Assembly: GCF_000986785.1 (NCBI RefSeq)
Contig: NZ_LAYY01000013.1
Span: 62,001 to 126,000, forward strand
Source: Mesobacillus campisalis
Lineage (GTDB): Bacteria; Bacillota; Bacilli; Bacillales; Cytobacillaceae
Length of the DNA: 64,000 nucleotides
Direction of reading: 5' to 3'
In this document: positions 34,911-42,551 of the stretch, piece after piece
Position numbering within the stretch: the first letter of the stretch is position 1
How the letters are laid out: the number at the start of each line of letters is the position of its first letter
Notes under the pieces: generated by a model
Told to the model about the DNA's origin: nothing
Database searches by the model: none
Seen by the model: the letters and a program-made list of their open reading frames with translations, nothing else
Translations under genes and position numbers: made by a program

Positions 34911-36419
34911 ATGGAAACCGTCACGCTGGAAAAAGAATTTCTAGACTATGTAAAGAAGATGTCTGCTTATGAGGAAGCCCTTTCGGTTATTTATTGGGAT
35001 TTGAGGACAGGAGCTCCGAAAAATGGAGTGGATCAAAGATCACAAGTTATAGGTGTATTATCTTCTGAAGTGTTTTCAATGTCAGTCTCAGAGCAAATGG
35101 CTGAATACATAGATAAAATTGCAGAAGACCGTCATGCTTCGGAGCTTGCCAGGAAAACCGCAATGGAATGCAAAAAAGTATATGAGCGCAATAAGAAGAT
35201 CCCTGCTGATGAATACAGGGAATATGTCATCCTCCAATCGAAAGCGGAAAGCATTTGGGAAGAAGCAAAAAATAAATCAGACTTTGAGATGTTCCGGCCT
35301 TATTTGGAAAAGCTTGTGCAAACCACCAAGCGTTTCATCGGGTATTGGGGCTATAGCGGCAATAAATACAACACTCTGCTTGACATGTATGAACCTGGTG
35401 TCACGGTGGAGGTCCTTGATAAGGTATTTGGTCAGTTAAGAAAACAGATCGTACCGCTGGTGAAGCAAATTGCCGATTCAGCCGACAAGCCAAAGACTGA
35501 CTTCCTGTTCAAGCATTTCCCCAAAGAAAAACAGCGGGCATTCAGCGAGGAAATCCTCAGGCAGATGGGCTATAATTTTGATGCCGGCCGCCTTGATGAA
35601 ACAGTCCATCCGTTTGCCATCGGCATTAATCCGGGTGATGTGCGTGTGACGACCAAGTATGATGAGAAAGATTTTAGGACGGCTGTTTTCGGAACCATTC
35701 ATGAGGGCGGCCATGCCCTGTATGAGCAGAATATTTCTCCCCGATTGGTGGGGACCCCGCTATGCACGGGAACGTCAATGGGCATCCATGAATCACAATC
35801 TCTATTTTATGAAAACTTTGTCGGCAGGAACTATTCATTCTGGAAGAAAAATTACCTGCTGCTTCAGGAATATACCGATGGGCAGTTTGCACATGTTGAA
35901 CTTGAAGACTATTACCGCGCGATCAATGAATCAAAGCCGTCGCTGATCAGGATTGAAGCGGATGAACTTACCTATCCCCTGCATGTAATGGTGAGGTATG
36001 AAATAGAAAAAGGGCTTTTCAATGATGAAATCGAGGTAGAGGATCTGCCGGGGATTTGGAACGAAAAATATGAACAGTATCTTGGGGTCATTCCTGAAAA
36101 CGATGCTCAGGGGGTTTTACAGGATGTCCACTGGTCAGGAGGCAGCTTCGGCTATTTCCCATCCTATGCACTGGGGTATATGTATGCAGCACAGTTCAAA
36201 CAGGCGATGCTGAAGGATCTGCCAAACTTTGAGCTGCTCCTTGAAGAGGGCAACCTTAAGCCAATTCAGGAGTGGCTGACCGCAAAGGTCCATGTTCATG
36301 GGAAGATGAAGATGCCGCTTGAAATTCTTAATGATGTTACTGGGGAAGGCTTGAATGCTGATCACCTTGCACAATACCTTAATGAAAAATACCGGGAAGT
36401 TTACAGACTATCAAATTAA
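34911..36419 (+). CDS. ypwA: Thermostable-type carboxypeptidase, M32 (Taq family) YpwA
   Basis: The 502-aa metallocarboxypeptidase has H264-E-G-G-H268 as the zinc site, the family's WDLRTGAPKNG near the N-terminus and IRIEADELTYPLHVMVRYE downstream. It removes C-terminal residues from peptides. Of three in-frame ATGs, 34911 has GGGAGG at 9-base spacing and gives the B. subtilis length; the ATG at 34854 has no site. Confidence 0.93.
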   Translation: METVTLEKEFLDYVKKMSAYEEALSVIYWDLRTGAPKNGVDQRSQVIGVLSSEVFSMSVSEQMAEYIDKIAEDRHASELARKTAMECKKVYERNKKIPADEYREYVILQSKAESIWEEAKNKSDFEMFRPYLEKLVQTTKRFIGYWGYSGNKYNTLLDMYEPGVTVEVLDKVFGQLRKQIVPLVKQIADSADKPKTDFLFKHFPKEKQRAFSEEILRQMGYNFDAGRLDETVHPFAIGINPGDVRVTTKYDEKDFRTAVFGTIHEGGHALYEQNISPRLVGTPLCTGTSMGIHESQSLFYENFVGRNYSFWKKNYLLLQEYTDGQFAHVELEDYYRAINESKPSLIRIEADELTYPLHVMVRYEIEKGLFNDEIEVEDLPGIWNEKYEQYLGVIPENDAQGVLQDVHWSGGSFGYFPSYALGYMYAAQFKQAMLKDLPNFELLLEEGNLKPIQEWLTAKVHVHGKMKMPLEILNDVTGEGLNADHLAQYLNEKYREVYRLSN

Positions 36420-36449
36420 CAAATCCCTTCCTGGAGGAAGGATGACAAC

Positions 36450-37355
36450 ATGCCTTATCTCATGATTGCCTTAGCTGCTTTTATGTGGGGATTGATCGGC
36501 TTTTTTGTGAAGGGCCTTTCCGCTGCAGGCTTGAGCCCGATGGAAATCGTTGCCCTTAGAGCAGTGACTGCGGCCTTCATTCTCATTGGAATTGGATTAG
36601 TTAAATACCGTCGTCACTTAAGGATAAAAGCTGGAGACCTTCCGCTTTTTATTGGCACAGGCTGGATGAGCATTGTCTTTTTTAATTGGTGCTATTTTAC
36701 GGCAATAGAAAGGATGAACATTCCTGTCGCAGCAGCTCTTCTGTATACCTCGCCAGCATTTGTGATTACCTTGTCCTTTCTTTTTCTAAAAGAAAAGCTG
36801 AACGCAAAAAAACTGGTGGCGGTTGTTGGTACGATTGCAGGATGCTCATTGGTGGCCGGTGTCAGTTTGCGTACGGGAAGCAGCTTTCCGCCGGCGAGTA
36901 TTCTAATCGGGCTTGGCGCCGGCCTTGGTTATGCGCTGTACAGCATCTTCGGCAAGGTAGCCTTGAATAAATACCATCCTTTTACCGTAACTTTTTATAC
37001 GTTTATCATCGCTGCTGCATTATTGCTCCCGATTCTGCTAGGAGGGGAAAAGGCTTGGGCAACGGAAGGGGAAGTGTACCTGTACAGCATTGGGCTGGGG
37101 CTCTTCCCTACCGTAATGGCCTATTTTGCCTATTCCTGGGGGCTGGAAAAGACAGAAAGCAGCAGGGCGGCCATTATAGCTACAGTTGAACCAGTCGCTG
37201 CATTGATCCTGGGGATATCCGTCTACCAGGAAAGCATTACATTGACACAGGGAATTGGAATAGCTGCAATCCTGGCTTCAGTCACTCTGGTCAATCTCCC
37301 GAAACGTAAACAGCGAATCCTCGAGAATAAGAAGCAAAAGAGCGCTCCTCAATAA
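36450..37355 (+). CDS. EamA/DMT family transporter
   Basis: The 301-aa protein has ten hydrophobic helices in two EamA repeats (about 5-140 and 150-285), with the signature ends FVITLSFLFLKEKLNAKK and IIATVEPVAALILGISVYQES. The family exports or exchanges small metabolites such as amino acids; the substrate is unknown. GGAGGAAGG precedes the ATG. It is 30 bases after ypwA and probably shares its transcript. Confidence 0.88.
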   Translation: MPYLMIALAAFMWGLIGFFVKGLSAAGLSPMEIVALRAVTAAFILIGIGLVKYRRHLRIKAGDLPLFIGTGWMSIVFFNWCYFTAIERMNIPVAAALLYTSPAFVITLSFLFLKEKLNAKKLVAVVGTIAGCSLVAGVSLRTGSSFPPASILIGLGAGLGYALYSIFGKVALNKYHPFTVTFYTFIIAAALLLPILLGGEKAWATEGEVYLYSIGLGLFPTVMAYFAYSWGLEKTESSRAAIIATVEPVAALILGISVYQESITLTQGIGIAAILASVTLVNLPKRKQRILENKKQKSAPQ

Positions 37356-37370
37356 TGGAGCGCTCTTTTT
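37336..37370 (+). terminator. Terminator after the EamA gene
   Basis: A 13-bp stem AAAAGAGCGCTCC / GGAGCGCTCTTTT overlaps the end of the gene and runs into T residues. Confidence 0.88.
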
Positions 37371-37410
37371 GAAAAAATAAGAAAGTTTATATTTCCAGAG
37401 TTAGATAACT

Positions 37411-37587
37411 GTCTAGCTCCAGCGCCTAGCCAGTTTTCATCATTGAATTAACTTCTTCGAATATCTTGCGAGAAGCGTAGCTTTGAGCAGCTCGAGTCAT
37501 AAGCCACTCCAGAATTGAAGGCAAAAAGCGCCTTCTATTCTGGAGCGTCTTATGCTGGTCGGGGCTGAACAAGGCGCTTCCGCTTTC
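37411..37587. repeat. Structured intergenic repeat element
   Basis: About 180 bases between two converging genes form nested inverted repeats: AGCGCCT (37421) with AGGCGCT (37572), CATAAG (37498) with CTTATG (37549), and CTCCAGAAT-t-GAAGGC with GCCTTC-t-ATTCTGGAG (37507-37545). The ends (CTAGCTCCAGCGCCTAG and GGCGCTTCCGCTTTC) resemble a dispersed repeat I recall from several Bacillus genomes. No ORF is present. Other copies cannot be seen within this window. Confidence 0.7.
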
Positions 37588-37591
37588 AAAG

Positions 37592-39250
37592 TTACCACAA
37601 CTTATACCCTTTTGAACCTATAGGAGCGTTTTGTATCATATCAACAAACGGAATGGTATAGGCAAACAGGATAAGGAGGACAGCAATCCCAATCCACAGC
37701 TTCCAGTTTTCCAATACCATTGGAGCTTTTTCCGATTCATCTGCGGCCTCCCCGATTGGGAATTCCTCTTCTCCTTTTGGTGCAAAGAATGCCAGATTTA
37801 TAAAGATATAAAGGATGAGAATAATACCGACGAACAGAATCGTTCCCCCCACACCCTGTGCCACCTGGTAGGGAATCCATTCGGCCGCCTGGGCAGCTCC
37901 GCCATACTCAGAGAAGGAAGAACGGCGCGGCGCTCCAAGCAGTCCAGCCGCGTGCATTGCTCCTGACATGAAAGTCATGCCAATTGCCCAGAACACACCC
38001 TGGATGATGGCCAGCTTATTCATTGCTTTCGTAAACGTGCGTCCTGTAAGGTGGGGAATCAGCCAATAGCTTATTCCAAAGAAAGTCAGGATTACGGCAG
38101 TTGCCACTGTCAAATGGAAGTGGCCAGTTACCCAAATGGTATTATGGACGACCTGGTTCATTTGGTTGGAAGCATTAATGATGCCACCAGCGCCTGCAGG
38201 AATGAAGCTTAGCATCCCGATAAAAGGAACGACGAAGCGCGCATCTCCCCAAGGAAGCTTTTTCATCCATCCAAACAAACCTGTGGCCCCTTTGGAACGT
38301 CCGTATGTTTCAAATGTGGCAAACAAAGAGAAAGCCGTCATCAGGGAAGGTATAATGACCATGAATGTCAGGATTACCTGAAAGAACTTCCAGGCAGGGT
38401 CAATACCAGGCTCCATCAGCTGATGGTGGAACCCTACAGGAATGGAGAATAATAGAAATAGAATGAATGTCAGGCGTGCCAGGGAATCAGAGAAAATTTT
38501 TCCTCCAATTATTTTTGGGATGACCACGTACCATGCCATATAGGCAGGAAGTAACCAGAAATATACGAGCGGATGTCCGAAATACCAGAATAGCGTCCGG
38601 CTGATGGCGACATCGACACGGTCCACAAGGCCAAGGGACCAGGGAAGAAGCTGCAGGAGAACGGTAGCTGCAACACCAATTGTGGCAATGATCCACATCA
38701 GGGTGTTTACCAGGGACATAAAAGTAAGCAGCGGGCTTGGCTTTCCAGGATTTCTTTTTCTCCATGCGGCATAGGCTGATATAATGACGGCACCGTCAAT
38801 CCAGCTGCCGACAATAACAAAAGTAAGTCCAAGATAAAAAAGTGCATGAGCCTGGAGAGGAGCGTAAAATGTATATAATACCGAAGCTTCGTTCAGCAAA
38901 ATCATGACAGCGGCCATAAAAGTTCCAATTGTCATCGTCCAGAACCCAATCCAACCAGCCATACGCTGTTTGGAAGTGAAGGTCCCTGCCGTCCGGCTGA
39001 CCGCAACCAATTGAAAACCCATAATGAAGAAGGTTGTCAACACAAGTCCTAAAACGACACCATGCACGGTCAGGATTTGATAATAGCCGATCCCTGCCGG
39101 AAGGACAAGTTTTCCGGACCTTACCAGCGTTTGCAGCAATCCGGCCAAACCGCCGATTGCCAGGGCGATGAACGCTACATAAAAATGAGCCATGCCCAGC
39201 TTTCCATCAAGACGATCCACTTTTATTTTTTCAGACACAGTTTTCATCAT
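37592..39250 (-). CDS. cbaA: ba3-type cytochrome c oxidase subunit I
   Basis: The 552-aa protein has about 13 membrane helices and is the heme-copper catalytic subunit that reduces O2 to water and pumps protons. Haem and copper ligands are visible in VHGVVLG, FGHPLVYFWLLPAY (copper-B His cross-linked to Tyr), GFHHQ and VTGHFHLTV. The short type-B pattern matches Bacillus and Thermus ba3 oxidases rather than caa3 or aa3 enzymes. Its ATG overlaps the subunit II stop (ATGA), with AAGGTGG upstream. Confidence 0.94.
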   Translation of the reverse strand: MMKTVSEKIKVDRLDGKLGMAHFYVAFIALAIGGLAGLLQTLVRSGKLVLPAGIGYYQILTVHGVVLGLVLTTFFIMGFQLVAVSRTAGTFTSKQRMAGWIGFWTMTIGTFMAAVMILLNEASVLYTFYAPLQAHALFYLGLTFVIVGSWIDGAVIISAYAAWRKRNPGKPSPLLTFMSLVNTLMWIIATIGVAATVLLQLLPWSLGLVDRVDVAISRTLFWYFGHPLVYFWLLPAYMAWYVVIPKIIGGKIFSDSLARLTFILFLLFSIPVGFHHQLMEPGIDPAWKFFQVILTFMVIIPSLMTAFSLFATFETYGRSKGATGLFGWMKKLPWGDARFVVPFIGMLSFIPAGAGGIINASNQMNQVVHNTIWVTGHFHLTVATAVILTFFGISYWLIPHLTGRTFTKAMNKLAIIQGVFWAIGMTFMSGAMHAAGLLGAPRRSSFSEYGGAAQAAEWIPYQVAQGVGGTILFVGIILILYIFINLAFFAPKGEEEFPIGEAADESEKAPMVLENWKLWIGIAVLLILFAYTIPFVDMIQNAPIGSKGYKLW

Positions 39251-39723
39251 TCAACCACCTTAATTTTTGACGTCATCATATGGTGTCCGGCCCCGCAGTA
39301 CTCGTTGCAAAGGATGAGGAATTCCCCTGTTTTGTCAAAGGTTGTGAGGTATTCGGAAATATACCCGGGCGTCAGCATCATGTTGATATTGGTTCCTGCA
39401 ACTGAAAAGCCATGGATGACATCCTTGGTTGTCGCAATGACTTTAACTTTAGCACCAAGAGGAACTTCTACTTCCCCAGGAGTATAGTTAAAGGCCGAAG
39501 CGACAAATACAAGCTCATAATCCCATTCTTTTCCCTCTACCTTATTCAATCCGGGTTTGTTGAACGGAGCCAATGTGTCCACTTTCTCAGGATCCACTGT
39601 TGCCATGCAGCTTGGCGGCTGGTTGCCCAGATAGAAGGCGCTGACGCCGACAACAGACAAAAACACCAGCAAGGTGGCAGTCCCGAAGATAAGCCAGATT
39701 TTTTCATACTTATGAATATGCAT
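39247..39723 (-). CDS. cbaB: ba3-type cytochrome c oxidase subunit II
   Basis: The 158-aa protein has one N-terminal membrane anchor (about 9-32) and an outer cupredoxin domain binding the dinuclear CuA centre through CNEYCGAGHHMM and the upstream His in KDVIHGFSV. It takes electrons from cytochrome c and passes them to subunit I. GGGAGAGAAG precedes the ATG. It is between the IIa-type subunit and cbaA in one operon. Confidence 0.94.
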   Translation of the reverse strand: MHIHKYEKIWLIFGTATLLVFLSVVGVSAFYLGNQPPSCMATVDPEKVDTLAPFNKPGLNKVEGKEWDYELVFVASAFNYTPGEVEVPLGAKVKVIATTKDVIHGFSVAGTNINMMLTPGYISEYLTTFDKTGEFLILCNEYCGAGHHMMTSKIKVVE

Positions 39724-39750
39724 GGTACTTCTCTCCCCTTATACTCTCGA

Positions 39751-39900
39751 TTAAAATCGCTCTACAAATAAATAAAATACACCGACCCATGTTACAATCA
39801 GGAAAAATCCCAGCAAGAAAACAGATGCCAATGTTCCTTTCAGGGACGATGAATCCTCCACCTTTATTTTCGTCTTCCTTTGAAGTCCAGGCTGAGCCAT
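39751..39900 (-). CDS. Small cytochrome c oxidase subunit 2A, 49 aa
   Basis: ATG at 39900 with GGGAGTGG upstream opens a 49-aa peptide (MAQPGLQRKTKIKVEDSSSL, then LKGTLASVFLLGFFLIVTWV and a short end). It has a charged N-terminus and one membrane helix, the layout of the subunit IIa of ba3 oxidases. It lies 27 bases before cbaB on the same strand, as the first gene of the oxidase operon. Confidence 0.8.
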   Translation of the reverse strand: MAQPGLQRKTKIKVEDSSSLKGTLASVFLLGFFLIVTWVGVFYLFVERF

Positions 39901-40025
39901 GGTGTCCACTCCCTTCCCTTAAAATAATGTTAACTGTTGGATACAATCCCATCATACAAAACAAATGGGCCGCTGCCAGCCAGTTTTTAGCAGTTCACAA
40001 ATTGTTCATTCCTTATGTATCTACT

Positions 40026-40068
40026 ATGTTAATAGGGTAAAGTTGTAATAACAGTGATTTATGTCACA
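40026..40068 (-). promoter_or_regulatory. Crp/Fnr-type site and possible oxidase promoter
   Basis: AGTGA-TTTATG-TCACA (40053-40068) is one base from the TGTGA-N6-TCACA consensus. On the reverse strand a TAnnnT-type -10 (TAACAT, 40031-40026) would place the site centre about 41 bases upstream of the start point, the usual activator position. The oxidase operon would then have a leader of about 120 bases. The forward gene at 40,251 could also be a target. Confidence 0.45.
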
Positions 40069-40250
40069 TGGGTAAGGGGGAAAGTGTGAACGAATTGTGA
40101 AAACAAGTATGTAAAAAGGTGCGCAATATTTTGAAAAGGGTGGCGGATTCTTGACAAACAAAAAAGAGTTTTCATGAGATTTTTCATCATCACCTTTTAC
40201 AGCAAAGAAACATAGAATAATGTAAAAAGTTTTTTCGGGGATGTGTACAG

Positions 40251-40376
40251 ATGGAAAAATATTATTGCGATCGCTGCTGCAGGATTTATAAAGAACTGCA
40301 AACTTGTAAGCCGTGCGGCGTCCTGGCTTCCAGGAAGATAGTGATCCAAGTTCATGACCAGCCCAAACCCCAATAA
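40251..40376 (+). CDS. Possible 41-aa CxxC zinc-ribbon protein
   Basis: ATG at 40251 opens MEKYYCDRCCRIYKELQTC followed by KPCGVLASRKIVIQVHDQ and a short tail. C6-x2-C9-C10 and C19-x2-C22 could bind zinc. GGGG lies 10 bases upstream. A terminator is about 95 bases downstream. I do not recognise the family. It is the only plausible gene in the roughly 690 bases between the oxidase operon and bpsA. Confidence 0.5.
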   Translation: MEKYYCDRCCRIYKELQTCKPCGVLASRKIVIQVHDQPKPQ

Positions 40377-40469
40377 GGACTTCAGTTTTAAATGGTAATT
40401 CTTTTCTGCTGTCACAGCCGGCATTCTTCGCTATAATAAAAGAGCACAGCAACTCCCTTCAAAACGTCA

Positions 40470-40501
40470 GGCTTTCCCGGTCCCCGGGAAAGCCTTTTTT
40501 T
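40470..40501 (+). terminator. Terminator upstream of bpsA
   Basis: An 11-bp perfect stem GGCTTTCCCGG / CCGGGAAAGCC with a 3-base loop is followed by seven T residues. Its presence supports a transcribed unit from about 40,2xx. Confidence 0.9.
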
Positions 40502-40588
40502 GTTTCCCTTACCTGTGATAGTTTTGCTGAATATTGGAAGGGTAAATGGAAAAAGTAACCTTATGGATAGGTGAGGAGAGAAAGCTGT

Positions 40589-41674
40589 ATGCCGACTATT
40601 TTATCAATCGCAGAAGCAATACCGCCGTATTGCATTACACAGGACAAAGTCATGGATTTTGCCGAGGAGCTATTTTCGGAATCCTTTAGGGATATAAAAA
40701 GGCTGCTGCCCGTTTTTATGAATGGGCAAATTGAAAAACGCCACTTTGCCAAGGAGTTGGATTGGTTTAAGACCGAACACAGCTTTGAAGAGAAAAATAA
40801 TGCCTACATCGAGGCAGCGGTTCAATTGGGAACCGAGGCAGTCCAAAGCTGCCTGTCCAGCCCTTCATTCTTATCAAAGCATGTTCCGTATGAAGAAATC
40901 GATGCCATCATTACAGTTAGCAGCTCCGGACTTGCCACTCCAAGCCTTGAGGCACGGATCATGAATCTGCTTCCTTTTTCGCCTCGAACGAAAAGAATCC
41001 CCATTTGGGGGCTGGGCTGTGCTGGCGGTGCTTCCGGGCTTTCCCGCGCCTATGAGTATTGCCGTGCCTTTCCGAAGGCAAAGGTTCTTGTTTTAACAGT
41101 TGAACTTTGCAGTCTTACATTTCAGCGAAATGACCGTTCAAAGAGCAATCTAGTGGGAACCTCCTTGTTCGCTGATGGTGTTGCCTGTGCGCTCGTCTGC
41201 GGAGAAGATTCAAAATTCCTGCCTTACAAAAAAAGGGAAGCCTCCCCAAGAATTTTAGGGACAGGGTCTGCTCTGATGAAAGAATCACTTGATGTAATGG
41301 GATGGGAAGTGAAAAATGATGGCCTCCATGTGGTGTTTTCAAGGGATATCCCCTCGATAGTAGAGGATTGGCTTCAGCCTGTGGTAAGCGAGTTTTTGGA
41401 AACCGAGGAAATGACTTTGGAGGATATCCATCATTTTGTAGCCCACCCTGGCGGAAAAAAAGTTCTTGATGCCTATGTGAAGGCTCTTGGCCTGCGAGAG
41501 GGCATGACTGAAAAATCGCTCGATGTCCTGAAAGAATATGGGAACATGTCCTCGGCAACCATCCTGTATGTCCTAAGAAGGTTCATGGAAAGTGCAGGAC
41601 AGGGGGAACATGGACTTGCAGCCGCCATGGGTCCCGGATTCAGTTCGGAATTGCTGCTGTTGAGGTGGGAATAA
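40589..41674 (+). CDS. bpsA: Type III polyketide synthase BpsA
   Basis: This 361-aa thiolase-fold chalcone-synthase-like enzyme has the full triad: C144 in GLGCAGGASG, H286 in FVAHPGGKK and N319 in EYGNMSS. In B. subtilis BpsA makes long-chain alkylpyrones and resorcinols from fatty acyl-CoA and malonyl-CoA, which BpsB then methylates. GAGGAGAG precedes the ATG at 40589. The stop overlaps the bpsB ATG by one base. Confidence 0.93.
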   Translation: MPTILSIAEAIPPYCITQDKVMDFAEELFSESFRDIKRLLPVFMNGQIEKRHFAKELDWFKTEHSFEEKNNAYIEAAVQLGTEAVQSCLSSPSFLSKHVPYEEIDAIITVSSSGLATPSLEARIMNLLPFSPRTKRIPIWGLGCAGGASGLSRAYEYCRAFPKAKVLVLTVELCSLTFQRNDRSKSNLVGTSLFADGVACALVCGEDSKFLPYKKREASPRILGTGSALMKESLDVMGWEVKNDGLHVVFSRDIPSIVEDWLQPVVSEFLETEEMTLEDIHHFVAHPGGKKVLDAYVKALGLREGMTEKSLDVLKEYGNMSSATILYVLRRFMESAGQGEHGLAAAMGPGFSSELLLLRWE

Positions 41675-42240
41675 TGTTTTTCCTTTTTATTGGTTTTATC
41701 ATCATTCAACGTCTCACTGAACTGGCCATAGCCCGAAAAAATGAAAAGTGGATGAAATCCCAGGGAGGGCTGGAGTTTGGCTCTGGCCATTATCCCGCCA
41801 TGGTGATGATCCACAGTGCCTTTATTTTGAGCACGATAGCAGAAGTTGTGATTTTGGACCGTGAGCTTTCTGCCTTCTGGCCATTGCTGATCGTGCTGTT
41901 TGTGCTGACCCAATTGATGAGGGTTTGGGCACTTCTGTCCCTTGGTCCATTTTGGAATACCAAGATTATCGTTCTTCCCGGGGCAAAGGTTGTTAAAAAG
42001 GGCCCCTACCGCTTTATTAAGCACCCAAACTATGTCATCGTTGCTCTTGAGTTGATCGTGATACCCCTGATGTTTAATGCGTATTGGACCGCGGCGGTAT
42101 TTACCCTATTGAATATGATCATCCTTTCCGTGCGAATCCCCGAAGAAGAGAAGGCATTGGCCAGCCTGACTCAGTATGAAAAAGAGTTCCATGATAATGG
42201 ACGTTTTATCCCGAATTTGTTAAATAAGTATGACAATTAA
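41674..42240 (+). CDS. bpsB: Alkylpyrone methyltransferase BpsB (ICMT family)
   Basis: The 188-aa protein has four or five membrane helices and the isoprenylcysteine methyltransferase signature GPYRFIKHPNYVIVALE followed by RIPEEEKAL. It methylates the hydroxyl of BpsA products. GAGGTGGG precedes the ATG. It is translationally coupled to bpsA and is known as YpbQ in B. subtilis. Confidence 0.9.
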   Translation: MFFLFIGFIIIQRLTELAIARKNEKWMKSQGGLEFGSGHYPAMVMIHSAFILSTIAEVVILDRELSAFWPLLIVLFVLTQLMRVWALLSLGPFWNTKIIVLPGAKVVKKGPYRFIKHPNYVIVALELIVIPLMFNAYWTAAVFTLLNMIILSVRIPEEEKALASLTQYEKEFHDNGRFIPNLLNKYDN

Positions 42241-42250
42241 GGGTGGATCA

Positions 42251-42305
42251 TTGATAATGAATATCAATCATGGTAAACTAACCTTGAAATTGATAATTAT
42301 TCTCA
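42251..42305 (+). promoter_or_regulatory. Promoter with two Fur boxes upstream of the fbpC-like gene
   Basis: TTGATA (42251-42256) and TG-G-TAAACT (-10 at 42274-42279) are 17 bases apart. Two near-perfect 7-1-7 Fur boxes overlap it: TGATAATGAATATCA (42252-42266) over the -35, and TGATAATTATTCTCA (42291-42305) just after the start point. Each differs from TGATAATnATTATCA at one base. Strong iron-dependent repression is expected. Confidence 0.85.
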
Positions 42306-42341
42306 AAGATTAATATAAGCTCACCGGGGATGGTGGATAAG

Positions 42342-42431
42342 ATGACCTCTTTGCTTGTCATTACTACAGTTGTTGTTTATGGCGGAATCATGAAATATGT
42401 TTTGGACAATGTAGCCAAACCGCATAATTGA
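42342..42431 (+). CDS. fbpC: Fur-regulated small peptide, FbpC-like, 29 aa
   Basis: ATG at 42342 opens a 29-aa peptide (MTSLLVITTVVVYGGIMKYV, then LDNVAKPHN) with one hydrophobic stretch and a basic end. FbpC of B. subtilis is a Fur-repressed 29-aa protein of the FsrA iron-sparing response; the identical length, the double Fur box and, as I recall, the location beside ypbQ-ypbR support that assignment. A terminator follows. I cannot align the sequences here, so the name rests on context and size. Confidence 0.7.
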   Translation: MTSLLVITTVVVYGGIMKYVLDNVAKPHN

Positions 42432-42448
42432 AAATGAACCTTTGTAAA

Positions 42449-42472
42449 GGCCCGGTTTCCCGGGTTTTTTAT
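42449..42472 (+). terminator. Terminator after the fbpC-like gene
   Basis: A 5-bp CCCGG/CCGGG stem with a TTTC loop is followed by TTTTTTATTTT. A small CCTTTGTAAAGG hairpin precedes it. Confidence 0.7.
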
Positions 42473-42551
42473 TTTGGATAGGAATGTATAGGAATAAAGT
42501 GAAAAATCATTTAAAATAAATATATTCACAAAATTGTCACAAGGGGTCTAA

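Noticed and set aside
39710-39964. 84-aa reverse frame over the small oxidase subunit
   Set aside because: It is out of frame with the 49-aa subunit, which has the membrane helix, ribosome site and operon position expected.
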